Positions 15,568-25,386 of a stretch of 57,267 nucleotides of DNA are shown here, one piece after another. Below the pieces are notes generated by a model. It saw only the letters and a list, made by a program, of their open reading frames with translations, was not told the origin of the DNA and searched no databases. The first letter of the stretch is position 1. Each line of letters begins with the position of its first letter. The translations under genes were made by a program, and so were the position numbers. Origin of the DNA: Oceanospirillum multiglobuliferum (GTDB lineage: Bacteria > Pseudomonadota > Gammaproteobacteria > Pseudomonadales > Halomonadaceae); NCBI RefSeq assembly GCF_900167095.1, contig NZ_FUXG01000019.1, positions 1-57,267 of the forward strand, in the 5' to 3' direction.

Positions 15568-16104
15568 ATGAGTATTATCTTAGGTATTGACCCCGGCAGT
15601 CGAAAAACAGGTTATGGTGTGATTCGACAAGAGGGGCACCGTACTCTGTATGTTGCCAGCGGTTTTATCAGCATCACAGGCGATACTTTGGCCGATAAGC
15701 TACAGCAAGTTTATGCAGGGGTATCTGAGGTGATTGCTCAGTATCAGCCGACAGAGTTTGCCATTGAACAGGTCTTTATGGCGAAAAATGCGGATTCAGC
15801 GTTGAAGTTGGGGCAGGCCAGAGGGGTTGCAATTGTGGCCGCAGCCAATCAAGGCCTACCTGTGAGTGAATATGCGGCTCGTTTAGTTAAGCAAGCGGTT
15901 GTAGGCAGTGGCGCTGCGGATAAGCGACAAGTTCAGCAGATGGTTGCCGCATTATTAAAGCTGTCTGCACTACCTCAAGCCGATGCCGCAGATGCATTAG
16001 CCATTGCGATTTGTCATGCCAATACCTCATTGGGATTGGTGGCAAAAGCAGGTTCTAAAAGTAAAACTAAAGCCAGTAGTTGGCGACAGTTCCGTCCGGA
16101 GTAA
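15568..16104 (+). CDS. ruvC: Holliday junction endodeoxyribonuclease RuvC
   Basis: This 178-residue enzyme resolves Holliday junctions by paired cuts together with RuvAB. The RNase H-like fold carries its acidic catalytic residues: Asp in [14 protein letters not shown] (about residue 7), Glu in FAIEQVF (about 67), and [12 protein letters not shown] near residues 138-149 with the last two carboxylates. Length is normal. The gene is followed 7 bp later by a TRIC-type membrane protein gene and then ruvA, so ruvC and ruvAB are separated by one gene. The yebC gene often found between aspS and ruvC is absent. Confidence 0.96.
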   Translation: MSIILGIDPGSRKTGYGVIRQEGHRTLYVASGFISITGDTLADKLQQVYAGVSEVIAQYQPTEFAIEQVFMAKNADSALKLGQARGVAIVAAANQGLPVSEYAARLVKQAVVGSGAADKRQVQQMVAALLKLSALPQADAADALAIAICHANTSLGLVAKAGSKSKTKASSWRQFRPE

Positions 16105-16111
16105 AGCGTAA

Positions 16112-16759
16112 ATGACGCTGTTTGATGTTCCTTTTATTTATTATCTTGATATTTTTGGCACCATCGTTTTTGCCATTACGGGTGTGTTAGCCGCTAGTGA
16201 AAAGCGTTTGGATCTTTTTGGTATCATCGTGATTGGTATGGTGACTGCCATTGGTGGGGGTACTATTCGAGATCTTGTGCTAGGGCGAACCCCCGTTTTT
16301 TGGGTGGTTGAGCCATTGTATGTCTGGATTATTGTAAGCACGACCGTTGTGACTTTTGTGGTGGCACGATTTCACCCGTTTCCTCGACGCACACTATTGG
16401 TGTCTGACGCGGTTGGTTTAGGCGTCTTTACCGTAATTGGTGCCAAAGTAGCCCTCAATCTTGGGCACCCTCCAGTCATCGCCGTGATGATGGGTATTAT
16501 GACCGGAGTGTTTGGCGGCGTGGTGCGAGATGTGCTGACAGGCGAAATCCCAATGATCTTCCGCAAAGAGATCTATGCAACCGCAGCAATGGCTGGTGCG
16601 GTTGTTTTTGTGAATTTACAGTGGTTTATGCCGTCGGGTATGGAGGCGATTAATGCTATCATCACCATGATTGTGGTGATTGGCCTACGTCTAGCGGCCA
16701 TCCATTGGCATTTGCAGTTGCCCGTATTTTTACTGAGCACCCCATCTGAGCGCAAGTGA
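16112..16759 (+). CDS. TRIC/UPF0126-family inner-membrane protein (YicG-like)
   Basis: This 215-residue membrane protein has seven hydrophobic segments arranged as two repeats, each with a glycine-rich signature: VTAIGGGTIRDLVLG (about residues 45-59) and GVFGGVVRDVLTGE (about 130-144). This doubled GG-RD motif defines the UPF0126/TRIC family, to which trimeric potassium channel homologues and glycine-transport-linked YicG belong. Substrate is not assignable. GGAG inside the end of ruvC serves as its ribosome binding site, and the genes are 7 bp apart, so it is cotranscribed with ruvC and ruvAB. That placement is unusual. Confidence 0.88.
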   Translation: MTLFDVPFIYYLDIFGTIVFAITGVLAASEKRLDLFGIIVIGMVTAIGGGTIRDLVLGRTPVFWVVEPLYVWIIVSTTVVTFVVARFHPFPRRTLLVSDAVGLGVFTVIGAKVALNLGHPPVIAVMMGIMTGVFGGVVRDVLTGEIPMIFRKEIYATAAMAGAVVFVNLQWFMPSGMEAINAIITMIVVIGLRLAAIHWHLQLPVFLLSTPSERK

Positions 16760-16798
16760 TTGACTAACCCCTGAATATTAACGGAAAAGGTAAACAGT

Positions 16799-17410
16799 AT
16801 GATTGGTCGACTACGTGGGGTGTTGCTAGAGAAGTCTCCGCCGCAGCTTGTCGTGGATATTAATGGCATTGGCTATGAAGTCGAAGCGCCTATGAGTACC
16901 TTTTATCATCTTCCTGCGGTAGGGCAATCTGTTGATCTGTTTACGCACTTTATTGTGCGTGAAGATGCTCAGTTACTGTATGGTTTTATTGATCGTAACG
17001 AGCGACGCTTGTTCCGAGATCTAATCAAGGTTAATGGAGTAGGGCCAAAACTGGCGCTCACCATCTTATCGGGTATTGAAGCCTCACAGTTTGTGCAATA
17101 TGTGCATAACGGTGACAGCGATGCATTGGTAAAACTACCCGGTGTGGGTAAGAAAACGGCTGAGCGTCTGGTTATTGAGATGAAAGACCGCCTTAAAGAC
17201 TGGGGCACATTACCAGAAACCTTTACACTCACTGCACCAGAGTCAGGTTTACCAATCACCGCAATTACTGATGGCCGAGAAGATGCCGAGCAAGCGTTGA
17301 TTGCCCTAGGCTATAAACCTGCTCAAGCCAGCAAAGCGGTTAACAGTGCTTATCACGATGGCATCAGTACAGAAGAATTAATCCGTAGCGCCTTAAAAGG
17401 GATGATGTAG
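16799..17410 (+). CDS. ruvA: Holliday junction DNA-binding protein RuvA
   Basis: This 203-residue protein binds four-way DNA junctions as a tetramer and loads RuvB. It starts [18 protein letters not shown] in the N-terminal OB domain. Two helix-hairpin-helix motifs follow in the middle, around [20 protein letters not shown] (about residues 67-86) and [21 protein letters not shown] (about 108-128). A small C-terminal RuvB-contacting domain starts near residue 157. It starts 39 bp after the TRIC-type gene, and ruvB begins 3 bp after its stop. Confidence 0.96.
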   Translation: MIGRLRGVLLEKSPPQLVVDINGIGYEVEAPMSTFYHLPAVGQSVDLFTHFIVREDAQLLYGFIDRNERRLFRDLIKVNGVGPKLALTILSGIEASQFVQYVHNGDSDALVKLPGVGKKTAERLVIEMKDRLKDWGTLPETFTLTAPESGLPITAITDGREDAEQALIALGYKPAQASKAVNSAYHDGISTEELIRSALKGMM

Positions 17411-17413
17411 ACC

Positions 17414-18418
17414 ATGATCGAGCCTGATCGCTTAGTTTCTGCCAGTCATAAAGAGCGTGACGAATTTCATGATCGTGCCATGCGTCCGCGTCTATTAGCT
17501 GACTATGTGGGGCAGCCCGAAGTGCGCAAGCAGATGGATATTTTCATCTCAGCCGCACGGAATCGAAATGATGCGCTAGATCACACCTTGGTATTTGGCC
17601 CACCGGGTTTAGGTAAGACCACATTGGCCAATATTATTGCCAGTGAAATGGGGGTTGCCATTAAGAGCACCTCTGGCCCTGTGCTAGAAAAAGCGGGAGA
17701 TGTAGCGGCATTACTGACCAACTTAGAAGAGGGGGATGTGCTCTTTATTGATGAGATTCATCGTTTGAGCCCTGCGGTGGAGGAGGTGCTCTATCCAGCG
17801 ATGGAAGACTATCAGTTGGACATTATGATCGGTGAGGGGCCTGCTGCGCGCTCAATCAAAATTGACCTTCCGCCTTTTACTTTAGTCGGCGCTACAACTC
17901 GTGCGGGGTTGCTCACCTCTCCCCTGCGTGAACGTTTTGGCATTGTACAGCGCTTAGAGTTTTACAATGTTGAGGACTTAAGTTTTATTGTGACCCGATC
18001 TGCACAGCTGATGGGGATGGAGATTGAGCCGCATGGGGCGGTTGAGATTGCGCGTCGAGCAAGAGGGACCCCCCGTATTGCCAATCGTTTGCTCAGACGG
18101 GTGCGAGATTATGCACAAGTGAAAGGTGATGGCATCATCACGGGCGATATTGCAGATCAAGCCTTGAATATGCTGAATGTCGATACTCATGGTTTTGATC
18201 ACATGGATCGTCGCTTATTGCTGACGATGATTGAAAAGTTTGCTGGCGGCCCTGTAGGCGTCGATAACTTATCGGCTGCCATTGGTGAAGAGCGCGATAC
18301 CATTGAAGATGTGTTAGAACCCTATCTCATTCAGCAAGGGTTTATTATGCGCACCCCAAGAGGCCGTGTTGTCACACAGTCAGCTTATTTACACTTTGGC
18401 ATGACAATGCCTGAATGA
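17414..18418 (+). CDS. ruvB: Holliday junction branch migration ATPase RuvB
   Basis: This 334-residue AAA+ hexameric motor drives branch migration with RuvA. The Walker A motif GPPGLGKTT is at about residues 62-70, the Walker B motif LFIDEIH at about 111-117, and the arginine-finger/sensor region [20 protein letters not shown] at about 156-175. The C-terminal winged helix carries [13 protein letters not shown], the expected DNA-contact segment. It starts 3 bp after ruvA, probably coupled. Length matches E. coli RuvB (336). Confidence 0.97.
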   Translation: MIEPDRLVSASHKERDEFHDRAMRPRLLADYVGQPEVRKQMDIFISAARNRNDALDHTLVFGPPGLGKTTLANIIASEMGVAIKSTSGPVLEKAGDVAALLTNLEEGDVLFIDEIHRLSPAVEEVLYPAMEDYQLDIMIGEGPAARSIKIDLPPFTLVGATTRAGLLTSPLRERFGIVQRLEFYNVEDLSFIVTRSAQLMGMEIEPHGAVEIARRARGTPRIANRLLRRVRDYAQVKGDGIITGDIADQALNMLNVDTHGFDHMDRRLLLTMIEKFAGGPVGVDNLSAAIGEERDTIEDVLEPYLIQQGFIMRTPRGRVVTQSAYLHFGMTMPE

Positions 18419-18472
18419 GATCAATTTGATCGCTTGTTCTCGTGATCACTCTAACCCTCAAGGTAGCCATGT

Positions 18473-18901
18473 ATGAATCAGCGTTATCCCTTTCAATGGC
18501 CAGTGCGCGTCTATTACGAAGATACAGACGCCGGAGGCGTTGTCTTTTATGCGAACTATTTAAAGTTCTATGAACGTGCCCGTACTGAAGCTTTGCGCTC
18601 ACTGGGATTTCAGCAAGAGCAGCTACGCACTGAGGCTAAGCTGTTATTTGTGGTCAGCTCTATTAATGTGAGCTACAAACGACCCGCTAAGCTAGACGAT
18701 GAGTTAACGGTATTGGTGCGTATTGAAAAAATTGCACGGACTTATCTGGTCTTTCAACAGCAGATTTTCTGTGATGATAAGCTCTTGAGCGAGGCTGAAG
18801 TCAAGGTTGCGGCAGTCAGTGAGCAACAAATGAAGCCTCTGGCTATCCCAGTCGAGATGCGTAGCGCACTTGAGCAGTTGGCTGAAAATAGTTCTGTTTA
18901 A
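18473..18901 (+). CDS. ybgC: Tol-Pal-associated acyl-CoA thioesterase YbgC
   Basis: This 142-residue hotdog-fold thioesterase contains the signature YYEDTDAGGVVFYANYLKFYERAR (about residues 14-37, catalytic Asp near 17), typical of the YbgC/4-hydroxybenzoyl-CoA thioesterase group. In other bacteria YbgC hydrolyses short or acyl-ACP/CoA thioesters and is almost always the first gene of the tol-pal cluster, as here. It lies 54 bp after ruvB and 133 bp before tolQ. Its molecular role in Tol-Pal function is unresolved. Confidence 0.94.
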   Translation: MNQRYPFQWPVRVYYEDTDAGGVVFYANYLKFYERARTEALRSLGFQQEQLRTEAKLLFVVSSINVSYKRPAKLDDELTVLVRIEKIARTYLVFQQQIFCDDKLLSEAEVKVAAVSEQQMKPLAIPVEMRSALEQLAENSSV

Positions 18902-19034
18902 ACCAAATCACTGAACTTTCATTAAACAATCGGTCTGATTGTCTGAGAGTGGTTTTAAATTTGATCCTAACCTGATATTTTTCAAGCACTAAAACGGCTT
19001 GGCTTCAAACATAATATTCTTAAAAGGGGCTTTT

Positions 19035-19718
19035 GTGGACGATAAACTTTCATTGCTGGGTTTGATTTTAAATGCCAGCGTGGTCGTACAGCTGGTGATG
19101 GCCGCATTGCTTCTGGCATCACTGTTATCATGGATGTTTATTTTACAGCGTGCGGCAGTTATTGGTCATGCTAGAAAAATGTTGGAGTCTTTTGAAGAGC
19201 GATTTTGGTCTGGTATGGACCTTAGCCAGCTTTATCGAGAAATTAGCTCTGAAGGTAGTGGGGTGGGAGCTGAGAATATTTTTCGAGCAGGTTTTAAAGA
19301 ATTCTCTCGTCTACGCCAGAAGGGTAGCCCCGACTCTGAGGCGGTTATGGATGGGGTTCAGCGTGCAATGCGTGTAGCTCTAGCACGAGAAGAGGAACAC
19401 TTAGCTGATCACTTACCCTTCCTAGCTACAGTTGGCTCGACTAGTCCTTATATTGGCTTGTTTGGTACTGTTTGGGGCATCATGAATTCGTTTCGAGATC
19501 TTGCCCATGTTCAGCAAGCGACACTTGCTGTCGTCGCTCCGTCAATTTCTGAGGCGTTGATCGCAACGGCAATGGGGCTTTTTGCCGCGATCCCAGCGGT
19601 GATTGCCTATAACCGTTACTCAGCTAAAACAGAATTACTAATGGTGCGCTATGAAACCTTTGCTGATGAGTTCTCCAGTATTTTGCATCGTAATGTACAC
19701 AGTCAAAATATAGGCTAG
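19035..19718 (+). CDS. tolQ: Tol-Pal system proton-channel subunit TolQ
   Basis: This 227-residue inner-membrane protein of the ExbB/TolQ/MotA family forms, with TolR, the proton-motive-force motor that energises TolA. Three transmembrane segments are seen (about residues 12-35, 130-152 and 165-187), with the large cytoplasmic loop between the first two. A GTG start at 19035 is chosen because AAAGGGG lies 5 bases upstream and the length then matches TolQ (about 230); an in-frame TTG at 18999 lacks a good site. tolR begins 3 bp after its stop. Confidence 0.94.
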   Translation: MDDKLSLLGLILNASVVVQLVMAALLLASLLSWMFILQRAAVIGHARKMLESFEERFWSGMDLSQLYREISSEGSGVGAENIFRAGFKEFSRLRQKGSPDSEAVMDGVQRAMRVALAREEEHLADHLPFLATVGSTSPYIGLFGTVWGIMNSFRDLAHVQQATLAVVAPSISEALIATAMGLFAAIPAVIAYNRYSAKTELLMVRYETFADEFSSILHRNVHSQNIG

Positions 19719-19721
19719 GTT

Positions 19722-20156
19722 ATGTCTCGCTACCGCTATCGTAAACGCAAGCAACTGGTTGCTGAGATCAATGTAGTCCCTTACATCGACGTGATGTTGG
19801 TGTTGCTGGTGATTTTTATGGTGACAGCCCCTATTTTAACCCAAGGAGTTAAAGTAGATCTGCCTGAGGCCGTGTCTGCACCTTTAGATATCAAAGAGGA
19901 TGATCTGCCTCTAATTGTGGCTGTTAAAAAGACGGGAGAGTACTTTCTAGAAATCGGCGTTGATAAAGAACAAGCAATTAAAGCATCAGAGCTCTCATTG
20001 AAGGTCAGCAAAATCACTCGGCAGAATCCGAACGTCCAAGTATTGGTGCGTGGAGATAAATCCGCCAGCTATGGTGCTGTTGTGCAGTTAATGGGCATTT
20101 TGCAGCAGGCAGGCGCTAAAAATATCGGCCTTCTTTCGCAGCCGCCAGAAAAATGA
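19722..20156 (+). CDS. tolR: Tol-Pal system protein TolR
   Basis: This 144-residue protein of the ExbD/TolR family has a single N-terminal transmembrane helix containing Asp23 in VVPYIDVMLVLLVIF, the proton-carrying residue known in E. coli TolR, followed by a periplasmic domain. It works with TolQ as a stator-like motor for outer-membrane constriction during division. Its stop codon overlaps the tolA start (ATGA at 20153), indicating translational coupling. Length matches the family. Confidence 0.96.
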   Translation: MSRYRYRKRKQLVAEINVVPYIDVMLVLLVIFMVTAPILTQGVKVDLPEAVSAPLDIKEDDLPLIVAVKKTGEYFLEIGVDKEQAIKASELSLKVSKITRQNPNVQVLVRGDKSASYGAVVQLMGILQQAGAKNIGLLSQPPEK

Positions 20157-21148
20157 GACCTGATATGCAACGGCATAAAAGCGGATTCTTTTTTCCGTTC
20201 TTAATCACGCTGACCTGTCATGCTTTGTTGGCTTGGTTGCTTTGGTATGGTTGGCATCAATCGACACAAATTCATAAACAGCGTCAGCCTGTGATGCAGA
20301 TTGGTGAGTTAATTATGGCCAATACCGTCACGCATGATCCTATTGAGGCATTACGACAAAAACAGGCGGCAGAGAAGGCGCGCCAAGCAGCTGAGCTTGC
20401 ACAGAAAAAGCAGGCTGAAAAAGCAAAGCAGGAAATGTTGGCTAAGCAAGCACTGATTCGTAAACAGCAAGAAGAGCTAAAGCAAAAGCAGTTGGCTGAA
20501 AAAAGGGCTGAAGAGAAAAAGCAGCGAGAGCTGGCACAAAAAGCGGCAGAGGAAGCCAAGCGTCAGGCTGAGCTGAAAAAACAAGCGGAGTTGGCTAAGC
20601 AAGCGAAGCTACGTGAGCAAGCCTTGTTGAAGGCAGAACAAGCCAAGAAAAAAGAAGCGCAAGAAAAAGAGGCACAAGCCCAAAAAGAAGAACTTGACCG
20701 TCGACAAGCACAGCTCGCTGCGGCCCAGCAACAAAAAGAAGCTTTAGCTAAAGCGGAGGCTGAGAAAAAGCGGCAGGCAACACTTGACGCCGAAAAAAGA
20801 GCTTTTGAAGCAGCACTTGAATCAGAGGAACAGTTCTTAGGCGAGCTTGAGGATCAAGCTAAGTTAGGTTCAATGCAGGCTTTGATCAAAACTTATGTTG
20901 AGCAAAAGTGGTCACGTCCACCAAGTGCTAAATCAGGCATGCAAGCATTACTCAAAATCACACTTCTTTCTACTGGAGAGGTGGCAGGTGTTAGAGTGAT
21001 GCAGTCAAGTGGTAACTCATCTTTTGATCGGTCAGCAGAACAAGCTGTACATAAAGCAGGTCCGTTTCGCGAACTGATGGACTTGAAACCCCATCAGCGC
21101 GAAGCATTCAGAGAATTCAACATGCTATTCAAGCCAGAGGATATCTAA
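20153..21148 (+). CDS. tolA: Tol-Pal system envelope-spanning protein TolA
   Basis: This 331-residue protein links the TolQR motor to TolB and Pal. The three expected domains are visible: an N-terminal transmembrane anchor (about residues 12-31, with [18 protein letters not shown]), a long Lys/Ala/Glu/Gln-rich helical domain II (about 65-235) and a C-terminal domain III (about 240-331) with the TonB-C-like pattern [20 protein letters not shown]. Domain II is made of imperfect short repeats and is shorter than in E. coli (421 residues total). It overlaps tolR by 4 bp, and tolB starts 1 bp after the stop. Confidence 0.95.
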   Translation: MRPDMQRHKSGFFFPFLITLTCHALLAWLLWYGWHQSTQIHKQRQPVMQIGELIMANTVTHDPIEALRQKQAAEKARQAAELAQKKQAEKAKQEMLAKQALIRKQQEELKQKQLAEKRAEEKKQRELAQKAAEEAKRQAELKKQAELAKQAKLREQALLKAEQAKKKEAQEKEAQAQKEELDRRQAQLAAAQQQKEALAKAEAEKKRQATLDAEKRAFEAALESEEQFLGELEDQAKLGSMQALIKTYVEQKWSRPPSAKSGMQALLKITLLSTGEVAGVRVMQSSGNSSFDRSAEQAVHKAGPFRELMDLKPHQREAFREFNMLFKPEDI

Positions 21149-21149
21149 T

Positions 21150-22457
21150 ATGCGCTTATCCCGATGGATAAAAGCGGCTGCAATATTGCTACTATTCAGT
21201 TATCAGCAAGCAGGGGCAGACCTCACCATTGAAATTACACAAGGTAATGACCGCGCAACTCCTGTAGCCATTGTGCCTTTTGCATGGTCTGGTGAAGGTG
21301 TGCTAACAGAAGATATTGCACAAATTGTTTCAGATGACCTTGAGCGTAGTGGTTTATTAAAGCCTCTATCCCGTACGGAGATGCTCAGTCTACCCAGTAA
21401 AAAAGCAGAGGTTTTTTTCCGTGATTGGTCATTATTGAAGCAAGAGTATCTGTTGATAGGGCAAGTTTCACAGAAAACTCCTGCAGGGCCGCTTTCAATT
21501 CGTTACGAACTATATGATGTTGTACGTCAAGAGCGTGTGTTAGGTGAAATTATTTCAGGCACCAGCAAAGAGTTACGCTCGCGGGCTCATTATATTAGTG
21601 ATCAAGTTTTTGAGCATTTAACAGGGTTGGCAGGCGCATTTTCAACACGAATCGCTTACATTACGGCAAGGCGCGATGAACTTAAGCAAACCAAATATGA
21701 GTTGAAAATCTCTGACGCAGATGGCCGCAGAGAAAAAACAATTTTAGAATCCTATGAGCCTGTGCTCTCCCCTTCATGGTCGCCGGATGCTCAATATTTG
21801 GCGTATGTTTCTTTTGAAACTGGGCGTCCAGGTATTTACTTGCAAAATGTCTTCACCGGTAAGCGGCGTCAGCTAACGGCCTTCAAAGGTTTAAATGGTG
21901 CGCCTAGTTGGTCGCCAGATGGTTCAAAATTGGCTGTGGTTTTATCCAAAGATGGGAACCCTGAGATCTATTCAATTAATTTAACCACTTATAAAATTAC
22001 GCGCTTAACCAACCATTACGGTATTGACACTGAGCCAGATTGGTCGCCAGATGGTAAGAAGATGATTTTTACCTCTAGCAGAAGCGGCGGGCCACAAATT
22101 TATGAGTTAGACCTTGCAACAGGAGAAACCCAGCGTTTAACTTTCGAGGGGAGCTATAACGCTAGGGCGCGATACTCACCTAATGGCTCAGAGATCTATT
22201 TTGTGCACCAAAATGAAGGCATATTTCATATTGCAGCACAAGACCTTAATGGAAATCGGCTAAGAATACTGACGCAGACACCATTAGATGAATCCCCTAG
22301 TGTTTCTCCTAATGGAAGTATGTTAATTTATGCAACACAAGAAGGTTTGCGAGGATATCTGGGCGCTGTGTCTGTAGATGGGCAAGTTCAGTATCGTCTT
22401 CCCTCTCAGTTGGGGGATGTACGTGAGCCAGCATGGTCACCTTTTTTAAACAAATAA
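21150..22457 (+). CDS. tolB: Tol-Pal system beta-propeller protein TolB
   Basis: This 435-residue periplasmic protein has a signal peptide (about residues 1-23, ending QAGA before DLTIEI), an N-terminal domain that binds TolA, and a C-terminal six-bladed beta-propeller that binds Pal. Five PD40-type blade motifs are recognisable by SPD or SPN patterns: [54 protein letters not shown] and [13 protein letters not shown]. It is the fourth gene of tolQRAB-pal-cpoB, with pal 31 bp downstream. Confidence 0.97.
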   Translation: MRLSRWIKAAAILLLFSYQQAGADLTIEITQGNDRATPVAIVPFAWSGEGVLTEDIAQIVSDDLERSGLLKPLSRTEMLSLPSKKAEVFFRDWSLLKQEYLLIGQVSQKTPAGPLSIRYELYDVVRQERVLGEIISGTSKELRSRAHYISDQVFEHLTGLAGAFSTRIAYITARRDELKQTKYELKISDADGRREKTILESYEPVLSPSWSPDAQYLAYVSFETGRPGIYLQNVFTGKRRQLTAFKGLNGAPSWSPDGSKLAVVLSKDGNPEIYSINLTTYKITRLTNHYGIDTEPDWSPDGKKMIFTSSRSGGPQIYELDLATGETQRLTFEGSYNARARYSPNGSEIYFVHQNEGIFHIAAQDLNGNRLRILTQTPLDESPSVSPNGSMLIYATQEGLRGYLGAVSVDGQVQYRLPSQLGDVREPAWSPFLNK

Positions 22458-22488
22458 TGAAAAAACCGGATTGCTTCAGGAGCCCGAT

Positions 22489-23085
22489 ATGGAATTAAAA
22501 AAATATAGCAAGTCCCTATTTTTTGGTGCAACGCTAGCTGTACTAGCAGGTTGTGGTGGTAACGCTGCTACTCAAGAGCAAACAGAAGGCACCACTGCTG
22601 CAAATGATAACCAGCAAGTAGCTGTTGCTCCAACAGTTACTAGTGATGGTGCAACGGGTTCAGGCACAGATAGCGATAGCGCTGTGTCGGGTCAGCAGCT
22701 GGGTGCAGATACACAAGCTGCAATGCAAGACGATATGAATCAAAAAATGGCAGCAATGCCTGATGTTGGCACGATTTACTTCGACTTTGATCAATCCTCT
22801 ATCCGTGCAGATAGCCGTGAAGTTCTAGACTTACACGTTGCTTATCTACGTGCGAACCCAATGGCTAAAGTAACTTTAGAAGGCCATGCTGATGAGCGTG
22901 GTACTCGTGAGTACAATATGGCGCTAGGCCTACGTCGTGGTAATGCTGTAAAAAGCTATTTCCAAGTACAAGGCGTGAGTGCTAGCCAGATTGAAGTGAC
23001 CAGCTACGGTGAAGAGCGTCCAGCAGTGATTGGCCATAACCAATCTGCATGGTCTAAAAACCGTCGTGTAGAAATTAACTACTAA
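22489..23085 (+). CDS. pal: Peptidoglycan-associated lipoprotein Pal
   Basis: This 198-residue outer-membrane lipoprotein holds the Tol complex to peptidoglycan. The lipobox LAGC (about residues 19-22) follows a short signal. A Gly/Thr/Gln-rich disordered linker runs to about residue 90. The C-terminal OmpA-like domain has IYFDFDQSSI and the peptidoglycan-binding signature LEGHADERGTREYNMALGLR (about 128-147). The ATG at 22489 follows CAGGAG and gives a proper lipoprotein signal; a TTG reading 18 bp earlier is rejected. cpoB follows 17 bp later. Confidence 0.97.
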   Translation: MELKKYSKSLFFGATLAVLAGCGGNAATQEQTEGTTAANDNQQVAVAPTVTSDGATGSGTDSDSAVSGQQLGADTQAAMQDDMNQKMAAMPDVGTIYFDFDQSSIRADSREVLDLHVAYLRANPMAKVTLEGHADERGTREYNMALGLRRGNAVKSYFQVQGVSASQIEVTSYGEERPAVIGHNQSAWSKNRRVEINY

Positions 23086-23102
23086 GTTAATTGGGGGTAA
23101 GG

Positions 23103-23885
23103 ATGCGTTTCCCTTTACCTTCCCGACTGTGGGTGCTGTCATTTCTGACAGCATCTACTGTACAAGCTGCAGACCTTACGTCTCAATCATCAGTGCCCTT
23201 AGGCACGGCATCTTCAGTCCCAGCCCCAGTTTATATTGATCAACGACAGGGGAATACTGAGTTGCTTATGCAGGTGCAACAGCTGCAAACCGAGATGCAA
23301 GCCTTAAGGGATCAGCTTGAACAACAGGGACAAGTGATTCGACAGCTTCAAAAAGATAGCCGAGATAGATATATTGACGTTGATCGTCGATTACTCTCTG
23401 TTAGCAGTGACGTTAATACCTTGAAAAAAGGTCGCGTAGCTGCGCCAGAAGCAAACACCACAAGCGCAGGTGGAATCAACAACAGCGCAGTTTCTACACC
23501 TGTATCAGGTTCTGCCAAAGATGCGTATCAGAATGCCTATGCTCTTGTGCGCAGTAAACAGTTCGACCAAGCTATTACCGCTTATCAAGCCTTTATTAAA
23601 AACTATCCCGACTCAGCACTCTTGCCTAATGCCTATTATTGGTTAGGTGAACTGTATATGGTGAAAAACCTGACACAGGAAGCGGAGCGTGTTTTTAATT
23701 CGGTTGTTGAACAATATCCAAAAAGCCGAAAAACTCCAGATGCACGTTATAAGCTAGGTCTTGTCTATGCCCGCTATGGTCAACAAGACAAAGCTCGTAA
23801 ACAGATGGAGTCGGTAAAGTCTTTTCACCCTGATAGCACTGCTGCAAAATTAGCCGATCAGTTCTTAGAATCTACCGCAAAGTAG
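23103..23885 (+). CDS. cpoB: Cell division coordinator CpoB (YbgF)
   Basis: This 260-residue periplasmic protein coordinates peptidoglycan synthesis with Tol-driven outer-membrane constriction in E. coli. It has a signal peptide (about residues 1-22, ending VQA), an N-terminal coiled coil (about 52-100, ELLMQVQQLQTEMQALRDQL in outline) for trimerisation and a C-terminal TPR domain (about 140-260). The Asp/Tyr pattern DAYQNAYALVRSKQFDQAI is the usual start of the TPR part. The ATG at 23103 after GGGGGTAAGG is chosen over an in-frame TTG at 23091. It ends the tol operon. Confidence 0.94.
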   Translation: MRFPLPSRLWVLSFLTASTVQAADLTSQSSVPLGTASSVPAPVYIDQRQGNTELLMQVQQLQTEMQALRDQLEQQGQVIRQLQKDSRDRYIDVDRRLLSVSSDVNTLKKGRVAAPEANTTSAGGINNSAVSTPVSGSAKDAYQNAYALVRSKQFDQAITAYQAFIKNYPDSALLPNAYYWLGELYMVKNLTQEAERVFNSVVEQYPKSRKTPDARYKLGLVYARYGQQDKARKQMESVKSFHPDSTAAKLADQFLESTAK

Positions 23886-23934
23886 CTTCGAAATAACAGA
23901 TAGTGATTATTTATCATTATTTCGGTATAGGGAT

Positions 23935-23971
23935 AAACGGCGCTTTCCGTTACAATGCGCCGTTTGTTTTT
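23935..23971 (+). terminator. Terminator after the tol-pal operon
   Basis: AAACGGCGC (23935-23943) pairs perfectly with GCGCCGTTT (23957-23965) around a 13-base loop, followed by GTTTTT. It lies 50 bp after the cpoB stop and 18 bp before queE, so it may also act as an attenuator for the queuosine genes. Confidence 0.75.
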
Positions 23972-23988
23972 CCCTAAGATGCAGCTTA

Positions 23989-24639
23989 ATGTCTAACTCT
24001 ACTCTCCGTATCACAGAAATTTTCTACTCCTTACAAGGCGAAACTCGCACGGTAGGTCTACCGACAGTTTTTATTCGACTCACGGGCTGTCCTATGCGTT
24101 GTGTCTATTGCGACACTAGTTATGCGTTCTCCGGTGGCGAAACAGTTAGTATCGACAGCATTATGTCGCAGACAGAGCAGTATAAAGCTCGCTATGTCAC
24201 GGTTACAGGCGGAGAGCCTCTGGCGCAAAAAAACTGTGCCAAGTTACTTACACGACTTTGCGATGCTGGCTATCAAGTTTCTGTAGAAACTGGTGGCGCT
24301 ATCGATATTGCTTCTGTTGATCCTAGAGCCTGCGTAGTTTTGGATATAAAAACCCCTGCATCAGGTGAGCTAGGCAAAAATCTTTGGAGCAATATTGCCC
24401 TCCTAAAAAAAGATGATCAGGTTAAATTTGTCATTTGCAATCGCAGTGACTACGAGTGGGTACGCTTCAAAATTAATGAGCTAGACTTAAATTCGCGTGT
24501 GAGTGAAATCTTATTTTCACCTAGCCACCATGAATTAAGCGCGAAGACTCTAGCAGAATGGATCATTGAGGATCGTCTACAAGTACGCTTGCAAGTCCAG
24601 CTACACAAAATTCTTTGGAACGATGAACCCGGCCACTAA
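23989..24639 (+). CDS. queE: 7-carboxy-7-deazaguanine synthase QueE
   Basis: This 216-residue radical SAM enzyme converts carboxytetrahydropterin to 7-carboxy-7-deazaguanine in queuosine biosynthesis. The iron-sulfur cysteines are in [12 protein letters not shown] (Cys34, Cys38, Cys41), the CxxxCxxC pattern. [14 protein letters not shown] (about residues 66-79) is the SAM-binding GGE motif. It begins [12 protein letters not shown], typical of QueE. The stop overlaps an ATG in the queC frame (TAATG at 24637-24641), so the genes form an operon. Gene position next to cpoB matches Pseudomonas. Confidence 0.95.
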   Translation: MSNSTLRITEIFYSLQGETRTVGLPTVFIRLTGCPMRCVYCDTSYAFSGGETVSIDSIMSQTEQYKARYVTVTGGEPLAQKNCAKLLTRLCDAGYQVSVETGGAIDIASVDPRACVVLDIKTPASGELGKNLWSNIALLKKDDQVKFVICNRSDYEWVRFKINELDLNSRVSEILFSPSHHELSAKTLAEWIIEDRLQVRLQVQLHKILWNDEPGH

Positions 24640-24674
24640 TGCCCTGTGCCGATCGCTTAGGTATTAAATTGAAT

Positions 24675-25355
24675 ATGAGTGCAACAAATAAAAAAGCAGT
24701 AGTATTGGTTTCTGGCGGTTTAGATTCAGCCACGGTGTTAGCCACCGCAAAGGCACAGGGATATGAGTGCTACGCTTTAAGCTTTGATTATGGTCAGCGC
24801 CAAATTTCTGAATTAAATGCCGCTCGTGCAGTTGCACTGGCGCATGGTGCTGTTGATCACAAAGTTGTGCGCTTAAGCCTAAATGATTTTGGAGGTTCAG
24901 CACTTACCGATCACAGTATCGATGTCCCCGAAACCCTTGAAGAAGGGATACCAATTACTTACGTACCTGCTCGTAATACTGTGTTTTTATCCTTAGCTTT
25001 AGGTTGGGCTGAAGTGCTGTCTGCCAATGAGGTTTTTATTGGTGTAAATGCTGTTGACTATTCAGGTTACCCCGACTGTCGCCCTGAGTTTATTCAAGCC
25101 TTTGAGTCCATGGCAAACTTAGCAACTAAAGCAGGGGTTGAAGGTCATAAGCTGAGTATTCGCACACCATTAATGCAACTTACCAAGGCAGAGATTATCC
25201 GTATGGGCATTGCTGCAGGTGTTGACTACAGCTTAACGGTATCTTGCTATCAAGCAGATGAAGAGGGTAAAGCCTGTGGCCGTTGTGACAGTTGTCGTTT
25301 ACGCGCCAAAGGTTTTGCTGATGCTGGCGTTGTCGATCCAACACGTTATCAATAA
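24675..25355 (+). CDS. queC: 7-cyano-7-deazaguanine synthase QueC
   Basis: This 226-residue ATP-dependent ligase converts 7-carboxy-7-deazaguanine to preQ0. The PP-loop [10 protein letters not shown] is at about residues 14-23, ALSFDYGQR at about 40, and the C-terminal zinc site is formed by Cys residues in [21 protein letters not shown]. The ATG at 24675 gives the normal length. An in-frame ATG at 24639 overlaps the queE stop and would add 12 residues; that coupled start cannot be excluded. The short-chain dehydrogenase yciK follows 31 bp later. Confidence 0.94.
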   Translation: MSATNKKAVVLVSGGLDSATVLATAKAQGYECYALSFDYGQRQISELNAARAVALAHGAVDHKVVRLSLNDFGGSALTDHSIDVPETLEEGIPITYVPARNTVFLSLALGWAEVLSANEVFIGVNAVDYSGYPDCRPEFIQAFESMANLATKAGVEGHKLSIRTPLMQLTKAEIIRMGIAAGVDYSLTVSCYQADEEGKACGRCDSCRLRAKGFADAGVVDPTRYQ

Positions 25356-25386
25356 TTGTTGCTGAATCAGATTAAGAGAGAATTTT

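Noticed and set aside
20284-20559. Cysteine/serine-rich open frame antisense to tolA
   Set aside because: It is the mirror of the Lys/Ala/Glu-rich repeats of tolA domain II and has no start signals.
20345-20860. Repeats in tolA as a CRISPR-like or satellite array
   Set aside because: They are imperfect codon-level repeats of the TolA helical domain in an intact reading frame.
23886-23988. preQ1 riboswitch upstream of queE
   Set aside because: The stretch is explained by a terminator hairpin, and no preQ1 aptamer-like short pseudoknot was seen.
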